Source of the DNA: an uncultured Bacteroidales bacterium
GTDB lineage: Bacteria; Bacteroidota; Bacteroidia; Bacteroidales; Paludibacteraceae
Assembly: GCA_937911235.1 (NCBI GenBank)
Contig: CALDPN010000049.1
Span: forward strand, 1-25,259
Length of the DNA: 25,259 nucleotides
Direction of reading: 5' to 3'
The position numbers and the translations under genes were made by a program. Positions 7,373-15,569 of the stretch are shown here, piece by piece; the stretch's first letter is position 1, and the number at the start of each line of letters is the position of its first letter. The notes under the pieces are model-generated. The model saw nothing but the letters and a program-made list of their open reading frames with translations, had not been told where the DNA came from and did no database searches.

Positions 7373-8713
7373 ATGATTTTAATAGAAAACGCACACATAG
7401 TAAACGAGGGTCGCATTTTTAAGGGTGCGGTGCTTGTAAAAAATGATATAATTGATAGTATTTATAAAGGCGAGGTGCCTGCTTCTGTACGTGAAAAGGC
7501 TGAGGTGATTGATGCTTCAGACTGTTACCTTATGCCAGGTGTGATAGATGACCATGTGCATTTTCGCGACCCAGGTATGACCGAAAAGGCAGATTTCTAT
7601 ACAGAAAGCCGTGCTGCAGTGGCAGGGGGTGTTACTTCTGTGATGGATATGCCAAACACCAACCCTTCTACTGTGTCGCTTGCTGCGTGGGAAGAAAAAA
7701 TGGCTATGATAGGAGAGAAGTCGCTTGTTAACTATAGCTGTTACCTTGGTGCAAGCAATACCAATTTGGATGAAGTCTTGGAGGCAGACCCAACAAAAGT
7801 GTGCGGTATAAAACTATTTATTGGTTCTTCTACAGGTAATCTTCTTGTGGACGATGCCACTGCAATGGAAAATTTCTTCAAACAAGTGAAGACCCTTGTA
7901 GCAGTGCATACCGAAGATAATGCTATAATTGCTGCAAACGTGGCTCGACTTAAAGCAGAACACGGCGACGACCTTCCTGTGCGTCTTCACCCTATAATTC
8001 GCTCACACGAGGCTTGTTATAAAGCTACTTCATTTGCAGTAGATATGGCACGCAAGTATAAAACTCGCTTGCATGTACTTCATATCAGTACAGAAAAAGA
8101 ACTTGCACTATTTGAAGATAAGCCACTTACAGAAAAACATATCACAGCAGAAACTTGTCCTCAATACCTTTGGTTCGATGCTGCCGACTTCGACAAACTA
8201 GGAGCACGCATCAAATGTAACCCTGCTATTAAAAACGAAGCAGACAAAAAAGCGCTTCTAAAAGCTGTGGCTTCTAACAAAATTGATGTGATAGGTACCG
8301 ACCATGCTCCACACTTGCTTTCGCAAAAAGAGGGAAATGCTCTTACTGCTGTGTCTGGTATGCCAGGTATTCAGTATTCGCTTCCTCTAATGCTTTCACT
8401 TGCAAAACAAGGTGTGCTTAGCGTGGAACAAGTGGTAGAAAAAATGTGTCACAACCCTGCGCGCCTATATCGTATGGAAAAACGTGGATTTATTCGTAAG
8501 GGTTACAAGGCAGACCTTGTAGTGGTGCGTCGCAGTACTCCTATAAATGTGACAGCGTCAGACGTACTTTCAAAATGTGGTTGGTCGCCATACGAAGGCA
8601 AAACTCTACCTGTTTCAGTGGCCTATACTTTCGTAAATGGTCGCCCTGTTTACGCAAACGGCACCATCGACGAAACCACCAAAGGTGAAGCATTGAAATT
8701 TGCAAAACTCTAA
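7373..8713 (+). CDS. pyrC: Dihydroorotase (class I, PyrC/AllB-like amidohydrolase)
   Basis: The enzyme cyclises N-carbamoyl-aspartate to dihydroorotate in cytoplasmic pyrimidine synthesis. The 446-residue protein has a complete amidohydrolase active site: the metal-binding HVH at 61-63 inside DDHVHFRDPGMTEKADF; substrate-contacting MPNTNPST (93-100); the carbamylated lysine candidate K147 in GIKLFIGSSTG; H179 in AVHTEDN; H237 in LHVLHIST; and D310 in IGTDHAPH. The FRDPG motif points to a catalytically active class I dihydroorotase rather than allantoinase or an inactive PyrC'. The start ATG at 7373 gives the normal N-terminus (MILIENAHIV) and lies directly after a heptamer repeat. It follows the glycosyltransferase gene in the same direction. 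A perfect 10-bp palindrome TCCTTAAGGA (8714-8723) abuts the stop. Confidence 0.95.
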   Translation: MILIENAHIVNEGRIFKGAVLVKNDIIDSIYKGEVPASVREKAEVIDASDCYLMPGVIDDHVHFRDPGMTEKADFYTESRAAVAGGVTSVMDMPNTNPSTVSLAAWEEKMAMIGEKSLVNYSCYLGASNTNLDEVLEADPTKVCGIKLFIGSSTGNLLVDDATAMENFFKQVKTLVAVHTEDNAIIAANVARLKAEHGDDLPVRLHPIIRSHEACYKATSFAVDMARKYKTRLHVLHISTEKELALFEDKPLTEKHITAETCPQYLWFDAADFDKLGARIKCNPAIKNEADKKALLKAVASNKIDVIGTDHAPHLLSQKEGNALTAVSGMPGIQYSLPLMLSLAKQGVLSVEQVVEKMCHNPARLYRMEKRGFIRKGYKADLVVVRRSTPINVTASDVLSKCGWSPYEGKTLPVSVAYTFVNGRPVYANGTIDETTKGEALKFAKL

Positions 8714-8755
8714 TCCTTAAGGAAAAATAAGTTATAAAGTATAAGAACAGAAACT

Positions 8756-9439
8756 ATGAAAAGAATTTTATTTTTATTTTGTGCAATAATGTTTTCGGTA
8801 GCAATGTGGGCAGATGACATTATTTTCCTTAAAAACGGTGATGAGATACGTTCTAAAATCAATAAAATAGGAACTTCTGTGGTTGAATATAGAAAAGTTT
8901 CAAATCTGGAAGGTCCTGTTTATGAGATAAATAAGGGTGATATTTCAAAGATTGTTTATTCAAATGGTGAAGAAGATATTTTTAAACTATCTAGTAATAA
9001 TCAAATTATAGATTATGACGGTGAAAAACTAATTGCATTTGAAGGTAAAGTTATAACCGACTCAGAATATCTTCAACTAGCAGAAAAGAATTGCGCAATA
9101 GCATATAAGTTATTTAAAAAAGGTAAAGTGCAAAAACAAGTGGGTACAGCATTTCTTGCCGCAGGTAGTGCGGTTACTGCTGCTGGTCTAGCTTGTTTAA
9201 TATTTTTACCAAGTACTTGTTCTTGCTCTTATGATGCTGTTTATACTGCAGGAGTTGTGGGTGTATTGGCAGGCCCAGCTTTTTTAGCAACAGGTATTCC
9301 TTTGTTTTGCGTAGGAAAATTAAACAAAAGACAAAGCTACGAGGCTTACAATGAAAGTTTTAACCCAAAAACCGCTGATGCCCCAGAACTCAATCTCAAC
9401 TTCTACGGCAACAGCCTCGGTCTAGCCCTAAGGTTTTAA
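8756..9439 (+). CDS. Secreted/envelope protein of unknown function, Bacteroidota family
   Basis: The 227-residue protein starts with a clear signal peptide (KR, then a hydrophobic stretch to about residue 17, likely cut after MWA near residue 19). A domain of about 60 residues follows: DDIIFLKNGDEIRSKINKIG, VVEYRKVSNLEGPVYEI, GDISKIVYSNGEEDIF. This pattern (KNGDE ... NLxGPxY ... IxYxNGxxDxF) recurs in many Bacteroidota envelope proteins of unknown role. Residues about 120-190 hold two hydrophobic segments separated by a short Cys-containing loop (TCSCSY), followed by a basic KLNKRQSYEAYN stretch. The C-terminus ends in alternating hydrophobic residues, LNLNFYGNSLGLALRF, with a final Phe, resembling a terminal beta strand. 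It starts 42 bases after pyrC and may share its transcript. I assign no function. Confidence 0.75.
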   Translation: MKRILFLFCAIMFSVAMWADDIIFLKNGDEIRSKINKIGTSVVEYRKVSNLEGPVYEINKGDISKIVYSNGEEDIFKLSSNNQIIDYDGEKLIAFEGKVITDSEYLQLAEKNCAIAYKLFKKGKVQKQVGTAFLAAGSAVTAAGLACLIFLPSTCSCSYDAVYTAGVVGVLAGPAFLATGIPLFCVGKLNKRQSYEAYNESFNPKTADAPELNLNFYGNSLGLALRF

Positions 9440-9456
9440 TAGCAAAAAAATATATG

Positions 9457-9492
9457 CCCTCTGAGAAAAACCAAATCTCAGAGGGAGTTTTA
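9457..9492. terminator. Bidirectional hairpin terminator
   Basis: CCCTCTGAGA (9457-9466) and TCTCAGAGGG (9476-9485) form a perfect 10-bp stem with a 9-nt loop. AGTTTTATT follows on the plus strand, and on the minus strand a T-rich run (complement of 9444-9455) follows. It lies between the convergent ends at 9439 and 9498. Confidence 0.92.
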
Positions 9493-9497
9493 TTGTA

Positions 9498-9863
9498 TTA
9501 ATGGCTAAGCCAACTTATTAATGACATAAATGTGGCAAAAAGAACTGCACATAGTAAAATCGTAGCAGCAACAAGGAATAAAAAAAGAATAGGTGCTAAA
9601 ATTCTGCCAAGTTTAGAGTGAATTGCTTTTTGAATTTTTGACAAATTCTCTGTTGTATCTATTTTTTCTAGGGGAACAAAAATCCACATAAGCCAATAGA
9701 TTATTATTGGGATAAAAATTAATTCAGGCAAACTTTTAAACATTAAAATTGGAAAACCGAATAATAATCTAATAAGGGTAAGATCTTTATTAAAATACTT
9801 GGCGATACCACTAGCAACACCACCTAATATACTATTTCTAGGGTCTCTATATAATTTCTTCAT
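9498..9863 (-). CDS. PspC domain membrane protein
   Basis: The 121-residue protein begins with the PspC signature: KKLYRDPRNSILGGVASGIAKYF, then KDLTLIRLLFGFPIL, ending in a first membrane helix (about 33-66, interrupted by PELIF) and FVPLEKID. A second strongly hydrophobic segment (about 88-115, APILFLFLVAATILLCAVLF) follows. PspC-type proteins sit in the cytoplasmic membrane; in proteobacteria PspC senses envelope stress, but in Bacteroidota the role of small stand-alone PspC proteins is largely unknown. It lies 27 bases downstream of the ATPase gene in the same direction, so both are probably one transcript, ended by the hairpin at 9457-9485. A functional link with the ATPase is not implied by its domains. 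Confidence 0.85.
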   Translation of the reverse strand: MKKLYRDPRNSILGGVASGIAKYFNKDLTLIRLLFGFPILMFKSLPELIFIPIIIYWLMWIFVPLEKIDTTENLSKIQKAIHSKLGRILAPILFLFLVAATILLCAVLFATFMSLISWLSH

Positions 9864-9890
9864 TAAATTTGTGTTTTATTGTATTTTCTA

Positions 9891-11069
9891 TTAATACTCA
9901 AATCCAAACATCCAAAGGGGAATGGTGTGTTGGAAGGCGGTTTCGATGCCGTCTTTTACTACGTATGCTTTTTTAGGGTCTATGGTGGCTAATTGTTTTT
10001 TTGTTTTGTTTTTGCCGCCAATTTCAAATGTTAGACCATCTATTTCAAAGTCTGATGTATTTGAGGCAGAAACAAAGTGATTAACACTTAGCCATGCAAA
10101 GAATATTGATTCTCTGATTTGGCCTATATTGGGTTCTGTTTCTGAAAGTATATGAGAAAGGTTAGGATTTTGAAGATATACTTTTTCGACTTTTTCTAAT
10201 AATTTGATTCCTTGAGTTTTCTCTTTTAATAAACTAATTAAACCTGTTTTCTCTAAGTATAGTAAATATTTAGGTAGGGTGTTTCTAGAGATTTCTAAAT
10301 CGCGTTCCAATTTGGCATAATTAGGTTTAAATGGTACGCTTTGTGCTAATACATAAAGGAATTTCTTTAATTTATATATAGAAGCTACATCAAAATCTGC
10401 AAACTTTGGAATGTCGTCTTCTACCACTTGTTTAACCACGCCTGATAGTCGCATAGCATAATTACCTTCTTTAAAGAAAGGATAATATCCCTCTTTTAAG
10501 TACATCTCAAAATGTGGTAGGGGTTTATCTAATTCCTTTGGAAATTCTACTTTCCCTTCTAATATTTCTGACAATGTATATTTTGGTAATTCAATTCCTG
10601 TTTTAATAATAAGATATTCTCTAAAACTTAAACCAGGTAAGTAATATTCTAATTTTCTGCGACTTAAATCTGCACCACCTTTTTCTAATTCTAAAATAGA
10701 AGATCCACTATATACAACTTTTAAATCTGGCATCTTGTCATAAATGTTCTTTATTTCTGTGGACCAACCTTTATATTTATGTATTTCATCTATGTATAAA
10801 TGTTTGCCTCCATATAGTCTAAACTCGTTTGCCAGTTCTTCAAGTCGGTGTGTGGTAAAATAAAAATCATCTGCTGTTACATATAGCGTAGTGTTAATAT
10901 CCTCGTGTAGGCGAATATGTTGCAAAATCATTGTAGTTTTTCCTGTACCTCTTGAACCTAAGATAGCAACAAGACGGCTATTCCAGTCTATGTCATTATG
11001 CTTTTCACGCACATAAGTAGTATCGGTATTACTTATTAGGTTTTTATATGTTGCAAATAGATTTTCCAT
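9891..11069 (-). CDS. AAA_14-type ATPase with C-terminal GGKNK (DUF4143-like) domain
   Basis: The 392-residue protein has Walker A GSRGTGKTT (38-46), Walker B HLYIDEIHKYKGW (90-102) with the catalytic Asp-Glu pair, and the sensor-like VVYSGSSILEL (119-127), then GLSFREYLIIKTG, which is typical of AAA_14 ATPases. Residues about 225-300 form a winged-helix-like region (NYAKLERDLEISRNTLPKYLLYLEKTGLI). The C-terminal part has DFEIDGLTFEIGGKNKTKKQ and ends IPLWMFGFEY. This resembles a PD-(D/E)XK-like DUF4143 tail in the form common in Bacteroidota. Such ATPases are numerous and poorly understood; DNA or protein remodelling is inference. The gene is divergent from the T6SS operon and has two GTGCA palindromes upstream. 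A minus-strand TATTTTTG box lies at 11092-11099. Confidence 0.88.
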   Translation of the reverse strand: MENLFATYKNLISNTDTTYVREKHNDIDWNSRLVAILGSRGTGKTTMILQHIRLHEDINTTLYVTADDFYFTTHRLEELANEFRLYGGKHLYIDEIHKYKGWSTEIKNIYDKMPDLKVVYSGSSILELEKGGADLSRRKLEYYLPGLSFREYLIIKTGIELPKYTLSEILEGKVEFPKELDKPLPHFEMYLKEGYYPFFKEGNYAMRLSGVVKQVVEDDIPKFADFDVASIYKLKKFLYVLAQSVPFKPNYAKLERDLEISRNTLPKYLLYLEKTGLISLLKEKTQGIKLLEKVEKVYLQNPNLSHILSETEPNIGQIRESIFFAWLSVNHFVSASNTSDFEIDGLTFEIGGKNKTKKQLATIDPKKAYVVKDGIETAFQHTIPLWMFGFEY

Positions 11070-11091
11070 AGTATTTTATATTTTCTTATGG

Positions 11092-11099
11092 CAAAAATA
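11092..11099 (-). promoter_or_regulatory. Candidate -7 box for the AAA_14 ATPase gene
   Basis: On the minus strand this reads TATTTTTG, matching TAnnTTTG, 22 bases before the start codon. No clear TTTG is seen 19-21 bases upstream; that place is taken by the first TGCAC palindrome. Confidence 0.4.
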
Positions 11100-11115
11100 A
11101 TACTTTTTTCTAAAA

Positions 11116-11173
11116 TTGCACGCTTTAATGTGCAAAAAATTCAAAAAGTGCACAATGGACCGTGCATTTTTTG
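11116..11173. promoter_or_regulatory. Two adjacent GTGCA palindromes, candidate operator
   Basis: TTGCAC (11116-11121) and GTGCAA (11130-11135) are inverted around 8 bases. CAAAAAGTGCAC (11142-11153) and GTGCATTTTTTG (11162-11173) are inverted around 8 bases over 12 pairs, one a G-T. Both share the half-site and the same 8-base spacing, as for a dimeric regulator. The first site falls where the -33 box of the ATPase promoter should be. A hairpin acting as a terminator is the alternative for the second. Confidence 0.6.
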
Positions 11174-11323
11174 TCAAAATTTCTCCCAAAACTCCTCAAA
11201 CTCCCCAAAATCTCAAATTCCCTTAGACCCTCCAAACTTCCGAAAGTTAAAATAAATAAGGATTGAGTTAAGATTTTTGCAATAGTTAAGTTTACATAGT
11301 TTAAAAAAAATTGCGCTTCGATA

Positions 11324-11333
11324 AACGTACGTT
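11324..11333. promoter_or_regulatory. Perfect palindrome AACGTACGTT upstream of the T6SS promoter box
   Basis: A 10-bp perfect palindrome centred about 65 bases upstream of the tssH -7 box. It could be an operator or activator site; single occurrence and short length make this tentative. Confidence 0.3.
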
Positions 11334-11394
11334 AAGGAAACACCCTTTGTGTTGTAAATTCTTAAAGTAAATAACAACGTATCAAACCCGACAT

Positions 11395-11402
11395 TACATT
11401 TG
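11395..11402 (+). promoter_or_regulatory. Candidate -7 box of the T6SS operon
   Basis: TACATTTG matches TAnnTTTG and lies 25 bases before the GTG start of tssH, giving a leader of roughly 20 nt. No good -33 TTTG is seen at 19-21 bases; activation by a bound protein would fit but is inference. Confidence 0.45.
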
Positions 11403-11427
11403 CATCGCAATCAAAAATAAGCGGGTT

Positions 11428-13665
11428 GTGAAAACAGAATTAGTAAATATTGCAAAATCATTTGCAGCTGAATATTCTAGCAATGCGGTTTATCCAGCAC
11501 ACCTATTCAAAGCCGTACTTCATAAAGAAGCAGGACTAGTTCACTTCTTGGAAATAGACTTAGACAAAGACTATTATTACCTACAAGAATGGGCTGATGT
11601 ACAAATCTCTCTTGCTCCTCGTGCTACACGTCCTAGCACAGATTTACCACTTTCAGATGAATCAAATGCCGTTTTAGACGAGGCTGTAGAGTATCAAAAA
11701 CGCTTCTCTCTAGAAGAATGTGATGCAGTTTGTATTCTTGCTTCACTTGTTACTCCTGGAGTAGGTTTCTCTTTTGATGCTCTTAAAACATTGCCTCTTA
11801 CTGCCGCAGAAATCTGCGAAAAGATGGGAGCAGCGAGTAGCAATGCAGCACAAACAAGTGTAGGGACAATGCGTGCATTGTCCGTGATTCCAGGAAGCCA
11901 ACCAAATGCAAAAATAGGCAACAACCTACAAAAATATTGCATCAACAAAACTGCAGAAGCAGCAAATGGCAAACTAGGCACAGTGATTGGTTTTGAAGAT
12001 GAGATTTCTACCATTTTTGAAATCCTTTCACGCAAAACAAAATCAAACCTACTTATTACTGGTGAGTCTGGAGTGGGAAAAACATCTTTGGTAAATGCTT
12101 TTGCTATGGCACTAGCAGACGGGAAAGCACCAACTTTCTTAAAAGATGCAACTCTTTATGAAATAGACTTGGCTGCTCTAGGTGCAGATGCTTCTTATAA
12201 AGGTGAGGTTGAAGACCGTTTTAAAAAGATTTTAAACGAAGTAAAGGAACATAAGAATGCAATTTTACTAATAGAATCTATTGATAAACTATTCGACAAA
12301 CAATCTACGCTTTTTGCTGCAAGCGCAATACTAAAACAAGAACTAAGCCGTGGCAATGTGCTTTTACTTTGCACAGCAAGTGTAGATGGTTTCACCAAAA
12401 ATATTGAGACAGACAAAGAGTTTGTTACAAAACTAGAAAAACTAAATATAGACGAACCAAACGCAGAAGATTGCTTCGAGATATTAAAAGGTGCTATTGG
12501 CTCATACGAAGAGTTTCACGGATTGACTATTAGCGATGATGTGATAAAAGAAGCTATTCGACTTGCAAAACGTTATTTGACAGAAAAAGCGCTTCCAGAC
12601 TCTGTTTTCGACCTTGTCGACCGCACTATGGCGTCTGTGAGAACCAAAAATGATGCGCAAAAAGAAACTCAAACAGCACTAGAAGTAGCAGACCTTACAG
12701 CAGTGGTAGCAAAACAAACAGGTATTCCTTTGGGAAAACTAAACTCAACGGAAAGAGAAAAACTTGTAAATGGCGAAGAAACTCTTAAAAAACGTGTTGT
12801 TGGTCAAGACCACGCAGTGAAAACAGTGCTAGACTCTGTATTTGAATCTCGCAGTGGACTAAACAAAAAAGGTCAGCCAATGGGTTCTTTCTTCTTCCTT
12901 GGTCCTACAGGTACAGGTAAAACAGAACTTTCAAAAGCACTTGCAGAGTTTCTTTTTGAAGACGAATCTTCACTTTTACGTTTTGATATGTCGGAGTTTA
13001 AAGAAGAACACTCTGTGGCGCTTCTTTATGGAGCTCCTCCAGGATATGTAGGATATGAAGAAGGTGGCTTGCTTGTAAACAAAATTCGTCAAAAACCATA
13101 TTCAGTGGTGTTGTTCGACGAAATTGAAAAAGCTCACAAATCTGTCTTTGACTTGTTTTTACAAATTCTTGATGAAGGAAAACTACACGACCGTTTAGGC
13201 AGGGTAGGAGATTTCTCAAATGCTTTGATTCTTTTTACATCAAACATTGGAAGTCAGTTTATTGTAGATAAATTCAACGATGGTCGCATTCCAGAAAACA
13301 ACGAGTTGATGGACATTATGCAAGGTCATTTTCGCCCAGAGTTTCTTGGTCGTCTTACAGAAATAGTGCCATTTTCACCAATTATGCCAGATGGCGTGGT
13401 AAAAATATTTGACATACACTTAAATGGTTTACTAAAATTGCTTGCAGAGCAAAATATAAAACTAGTAATGACCGATGAGGTAAAAAAAGAAATAGCCGCA
13501 AAAGGTTATAACCAACAATATGGTGCTCGTCCGCTTATCGGAATTATTCGCAAAGAACTTCGTCACCCACTTTCAAAACTTATTATCGGTGGAAAGGTGA
13601 AAGAAGGCGACACGGTAGAAGTGAACATCATGGACGACAAAATAGAATTTACAGTAAAAAAATAA
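11428..13665 (+). CDS. tssH: T6SS sheath-recycling ATPase TssH (ClpV), compact form
   Basis: ClpV-type AAA+ unfoldases take apart the contracted TssB/TssC sheath for reuse. Seen in order: an N-terminal Clp-like domain (about 1-155); a first ATPase domain with Walker A TGESGVGKTS (211-220) and pore motif SYKGEVEDRF; a second ATPase domain with Walker A GPTGTGKTE (492-500), pore loop GYVGYEEGG (539-547), Walker B VVLFDEIEKAH (560-570) and arginine-finger region PEFLGRLTE (637-645). The first domain is odd: the Walker B position reads LLIESIDKL (280-288), with Glu-Ser in place of Asp-Glu, and the usual RRF finger is absent. Only about 80 residues join the two ATPase domains, so the coiled-coil middle domain of ClpB/ClpV is lacking, consistent with 745 residues against roughly 850 usual. 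The start is GTG; no in-frame ATG lies upstream. The identity follows from tssB and tssC downstream. Confidence 0.9.
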   Translation: MKTELVNIAKSFAAEYSSNAVYPAHLFKAVLHKEAGLVHFLEIDLDKDYYYLQEWADVQISLAPRATRPSTDLPLSDESNAVLDEAVEYQKRFSLEECDAVCILASLVTPGVGFSFDALKTLPLTAAEICEKMGAASSNAAQTSVGTMRALSVIPGSQPNAKIGNNLQKYCINKTAEAANGKLGTVIGFEDEISTIFEILSRKTKSNLLITGESGVGKTSLVNAFAMALADGKAPTFLKDATLYEIDLAALGADASYKGEVEDRFKKILNEVKEHKNAILLIESIDKLFDKQSTLFAASAILKQELSRGNVLLLCTASVDGFTKNIETDKEFVTKLEKLNIDEPNAEDCFEILKGAIGSYEEFHGLTISDDVIKEAIRLAKRYLTEKALPDSVFDLVDRTMASVRTKNDAQKETQTALEVADLTAVVAKQTGIPLGKLNSTEREKLVNGEETLKKRVVGQDHAVKTVLDSVFESRSGLNKKGQPMGSFFFLGPTGTGKTELSKALAEFLFEDESSLLRFDMSEFKEEHSVALLYGAPPGYVGYEEGGLLVNKIRQKPYSVVLFDEIEKAHKSVFDLFLQILDEGKLHDRLGRVGDFSNALILFTSNIGSQFIVDKFNDGRIPENNELMDIMQGHFRPEFLGRLTEIVPFSPIMPDGVVKIFDIHLNGLLKLLAEQNIKLVMTDEVKKEIAAKGYNQQYGARPLIGIIRKELRHPLSKLIIGGKVKEGDTVEVNIMDDKIEFTVKK

Positions 13666-13692
13666 ATAATTAATCCTTAAACTATTACAATT

Positions 13693-14157
13693 ATGGCAAT
13701 GAAAGAAAATTTCATCTCAATGGCTCCAGATGAACAGTCAAACGCAAAGGTTAGTCCGATTGACAACAACAAAACTTTGATGATAGATCAATACACATCG
13801 GACGCTGAGCCAGGTAATCCAGAGTTTGTAGAAAACATTCAAACTATCTCTGATGCATTTGCACACTTCAAACCAAGTGTGGAAGTGGATTTCGTAGACG
13901 AAGAGGGTGGTTCTGTAAACGAAGTGCTTAAGTTTAATGAACTTCGTGACTTTGAAGCCCAAGGTGGAAAAGGAAATTTAGTGAAAAACAGTGAGTTTTT
14001 ATCTTCTGTGAAACTAAAAATCGACACCAATGCTAAAATTCGCAAAAGCATAGAACAAAATCGTAAACTAAGAGAGATTTTAAAAGATGCTTCTGCAAAA
14101 GAAGAGTTAAAAGAAATGCTAAAAGCAATGTTAGCAGAATTGGAAGAAAACAAATAA
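13693..14157 (+). CDS. tssB: T6SS sheath small subunit TssB (VipA)
   Basis: The 154-residue protein carries the TssB core: NIQTISDAFAHFKPSVEVDF (about 48-67), a short loop DEEGGSV, then VLKFNELRDFEAQG (about 76-89), and a charged C-terminal helix rich in Lys and Glu. TssB pairs with TssC to build the contractile sheath around the Hcp tube; its helical end is the usual contact for ClpV. The first about 45 residues are polar and probably flexible. It follows tssH by 27 bases and precedes tssC by 12, so the sheath genes are clearly one operon. Two ATGs (13693 and 13699) are possible starts; the first is taken, and nothing in the sequence decides it. Confidence 0.93.
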   Translation: MAMKENFISMAPDEQSNAKVSPIDNNKTLMIDQYTSDAEPGNPEFVENIQTISDAFAHFKPSVEVDFVDEEGGSVNEVLKFNELRDFEAQGGKGNLVKNSEFLSSVKLKIDTNAKIRKSIEQNRKLREILKDASAKEELKEMLKAMLAELEENK

Positions 14158-14169
14158 AACGAATGAGTT

Positions 14170-15525
14170 ATGGCTGAATTAGAAGTAAAAAAACAAGCAG
14201 TAGCAGAACAAGCACCAGTTGCAAGTGCTAGCGAAAATAAAAATACAGCAGAACTTTTATCTGCGTTCGGTGGATTTAATGCAGTACGTGGTTTTATGCC
14301 AGATGCAGACAATCTAAACCCTGCAAAAAAAGCAGCAAAAGCAGTGTTCTTATCAGACAAACGCTTCAAAGACAAACGTGAAGGTCTTATCAACGACATT
14401 AAAGGTTGGTTAGAAGTGCTAGAAGAAGGTCACACAAGTGCAACAGAATTTGTAGAAGCTTGCAAAGCAAAAGAAGAAAAGCAAGAAAAAGTTCTACAAC
14501 AAGGTATTACAGATGCACTTTTTGCTACAGCAAACCTAGAACGTTCTTATCGTGCATTAGACTCTTTCTTTAAAACAGCAAATGCAGAAAAGGTGAAAAA
14601 CCTACGCGTTATCAATGTTTACAAAGATGACATTGCCGACCCAGACTCTGGTTTTGCAGGTGAAGTAGATGCTATTTTAAGAGGTGGTTTCGACCGTTTA
14701 AGCCTAAAAGATTGCTATAGTCTGCTTGTAGTGCCTGGCAATGTGTTCCAAGACAAAGTATCTCTACTTCAATGGGCAAAAATAGCATTCAAATATAAAG
14801 TAATGCTACTTACAGACCACGCAGATGAATATTCTTTCGACGACCTTTTTGCTAATACAGAAGGCTACAAAGACAGCGACATTGAGCTACAAAATGTAAT
14901 TATGACAGCCAACTGGATTGTAGGTCGTGAGTCTGAACAACTATCAGCAGACGAAAAAGAAAACCCAGCATTCTTTATCTCAAGTTCTTCTGCTCTTGCA
15001 GGCAAACTATACGACGAGAGTGCTAGCATGGCACAAGGTGCTGGTGGTAAAAAATATGGTACACTAGACGGTGTTAAAGGTGTACGTCTAGACTTATTAA
15101 AATCTGAAATCGCTTCACTAATGGACAATCAAGTAATTCCTATGGTGTATTCAGAAGGTAGAGTAATAGCATTTAACAATGCCACTCTTTACAATGGCGA
15201 CAACACTGCAATGAAAGAATATCCAATAGTACGCGTATTCGACTGGGTGAAAAAAGTACTTATGAACTATGTTCACGAAGTGGCTCTAGAAAACTGGGAC
15301 CCATATAACTCACCAAAAAATCTAAAAGCTAAAATTCAAGCTTTCTTAAATGATTACAAAGGTTATGGAAACTTGTTCCAAAATTATGAAATTAAAGAGC
15401 CTACCCAAGACCCAATTACAAAAAGAATCACATGTGATATTAGCTTGACTCCTTTCTACTCTGCTAAAAACTTTATCATTAAAGTGGCAGCAGACAAAAA
15501 GGATAAAGAAACCCAAATGTCTTAA
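14170..15525 (+). CDS. tssC: T6SS sheath large subunit TssC (VipB)
   Basis: The 451-residue protein is the large sheath subunit. A polar, Ala-rich N-terminus (1-40) is followed by the sheath fold, including VINVYKDDIADPDSGF (about 144-159), YSLLVVPGNVFQDKVSLLQW and the Trp-containing NWIVGRESEQL. The C-terminal segment shows the features of contractile sheath proteins: a conserved helical stretch VFDWVKKVLMNYVHEVALENW (split by me; about 356-376) and the closing strands RITCDISLTPFYSAKNFIIKV (about 418-438), the handshake region shared with phage sheath proteins. The last about ten residues are charged. It starts 12 bases after tssB and ends 45 bases before hcp1. No membrane segment is present, as expected of a cytoplasmic sheath protein. 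Confidence 0.94.
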   Translation: MAELEVKKQAVAEQAPVASASENKNTAELLSAFGGFNAVRGFMPDADNLNPAKKAAKAVFLSDKRFKDKREGLINDIKGWLEVLEEGHTSATEFVEACKAKEEKQEKVLQQGITDALFATANLERSYRALDSFFKTANAEKVKNLRVINVYKDDIADPDSGFAGEVDAILRGGFDRLSLKDCYSLLVVPGNVFQDKVSLLQWAKIAFKYKVMLLTDHADEYSFDDLFANTEGYKDSDIELQNVIMTANWIVGRESEQLSADEKENPAFFISSSSALAGKLYDESASMAQGAGGKKYGTLDGVKGVRLDLLKSEIASLMDNQVIPMVYSEGRVIAFNNATLYNGDNTAMKEYPIVRVFDWVKKVLMNYVHEVALENWDPYNSPKNLKAKIQAFLNDYKGYGNLFQNYEIKEPTQDPITKRITCDISLTPFYSAKNFIIKVAADKKDKETQMS

Positions 15526-15569
15526 TTAAGATGTTATCTAAATTATTTAAACTTTTAAACTTTAAAACT

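Larger units (their letters stand above)
11070..11427. other. Divergent regulatory gap between ATPase gene and T6SS operon
   Basis: This 358-base gap holds, from left to right: the ATPase -7 box, two GTGCA palindromes (11116-11173), a stretch with no G on the plus strand (11174-11225), an AT-rich segment, the palindrome AACGTACGTT (11324-11333), and the T6SS -7 box (11395-11402). I see no protein gene in it. Confidence 0.7.

Noticed and set aside
11694..12035. Reading frame on the minus strand inside tssH
   Set aside because: Antisense to the conserved ClpV sequence and without family features.
13839..14399. 186-codon minus-strand reading frame across tssB and tssC
   Set aside because: Ser/Phe/Leu-rich translation typical of the antisense of Lys/Glu-rich genes; tssB and tssC are certain.
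15531..15569. Upstream start adding 13 residues to hcp1
   Set aside because: The extra residues have no match in hcp2, and both genes share the same TTTAAAACT leader before the downstream ATG.
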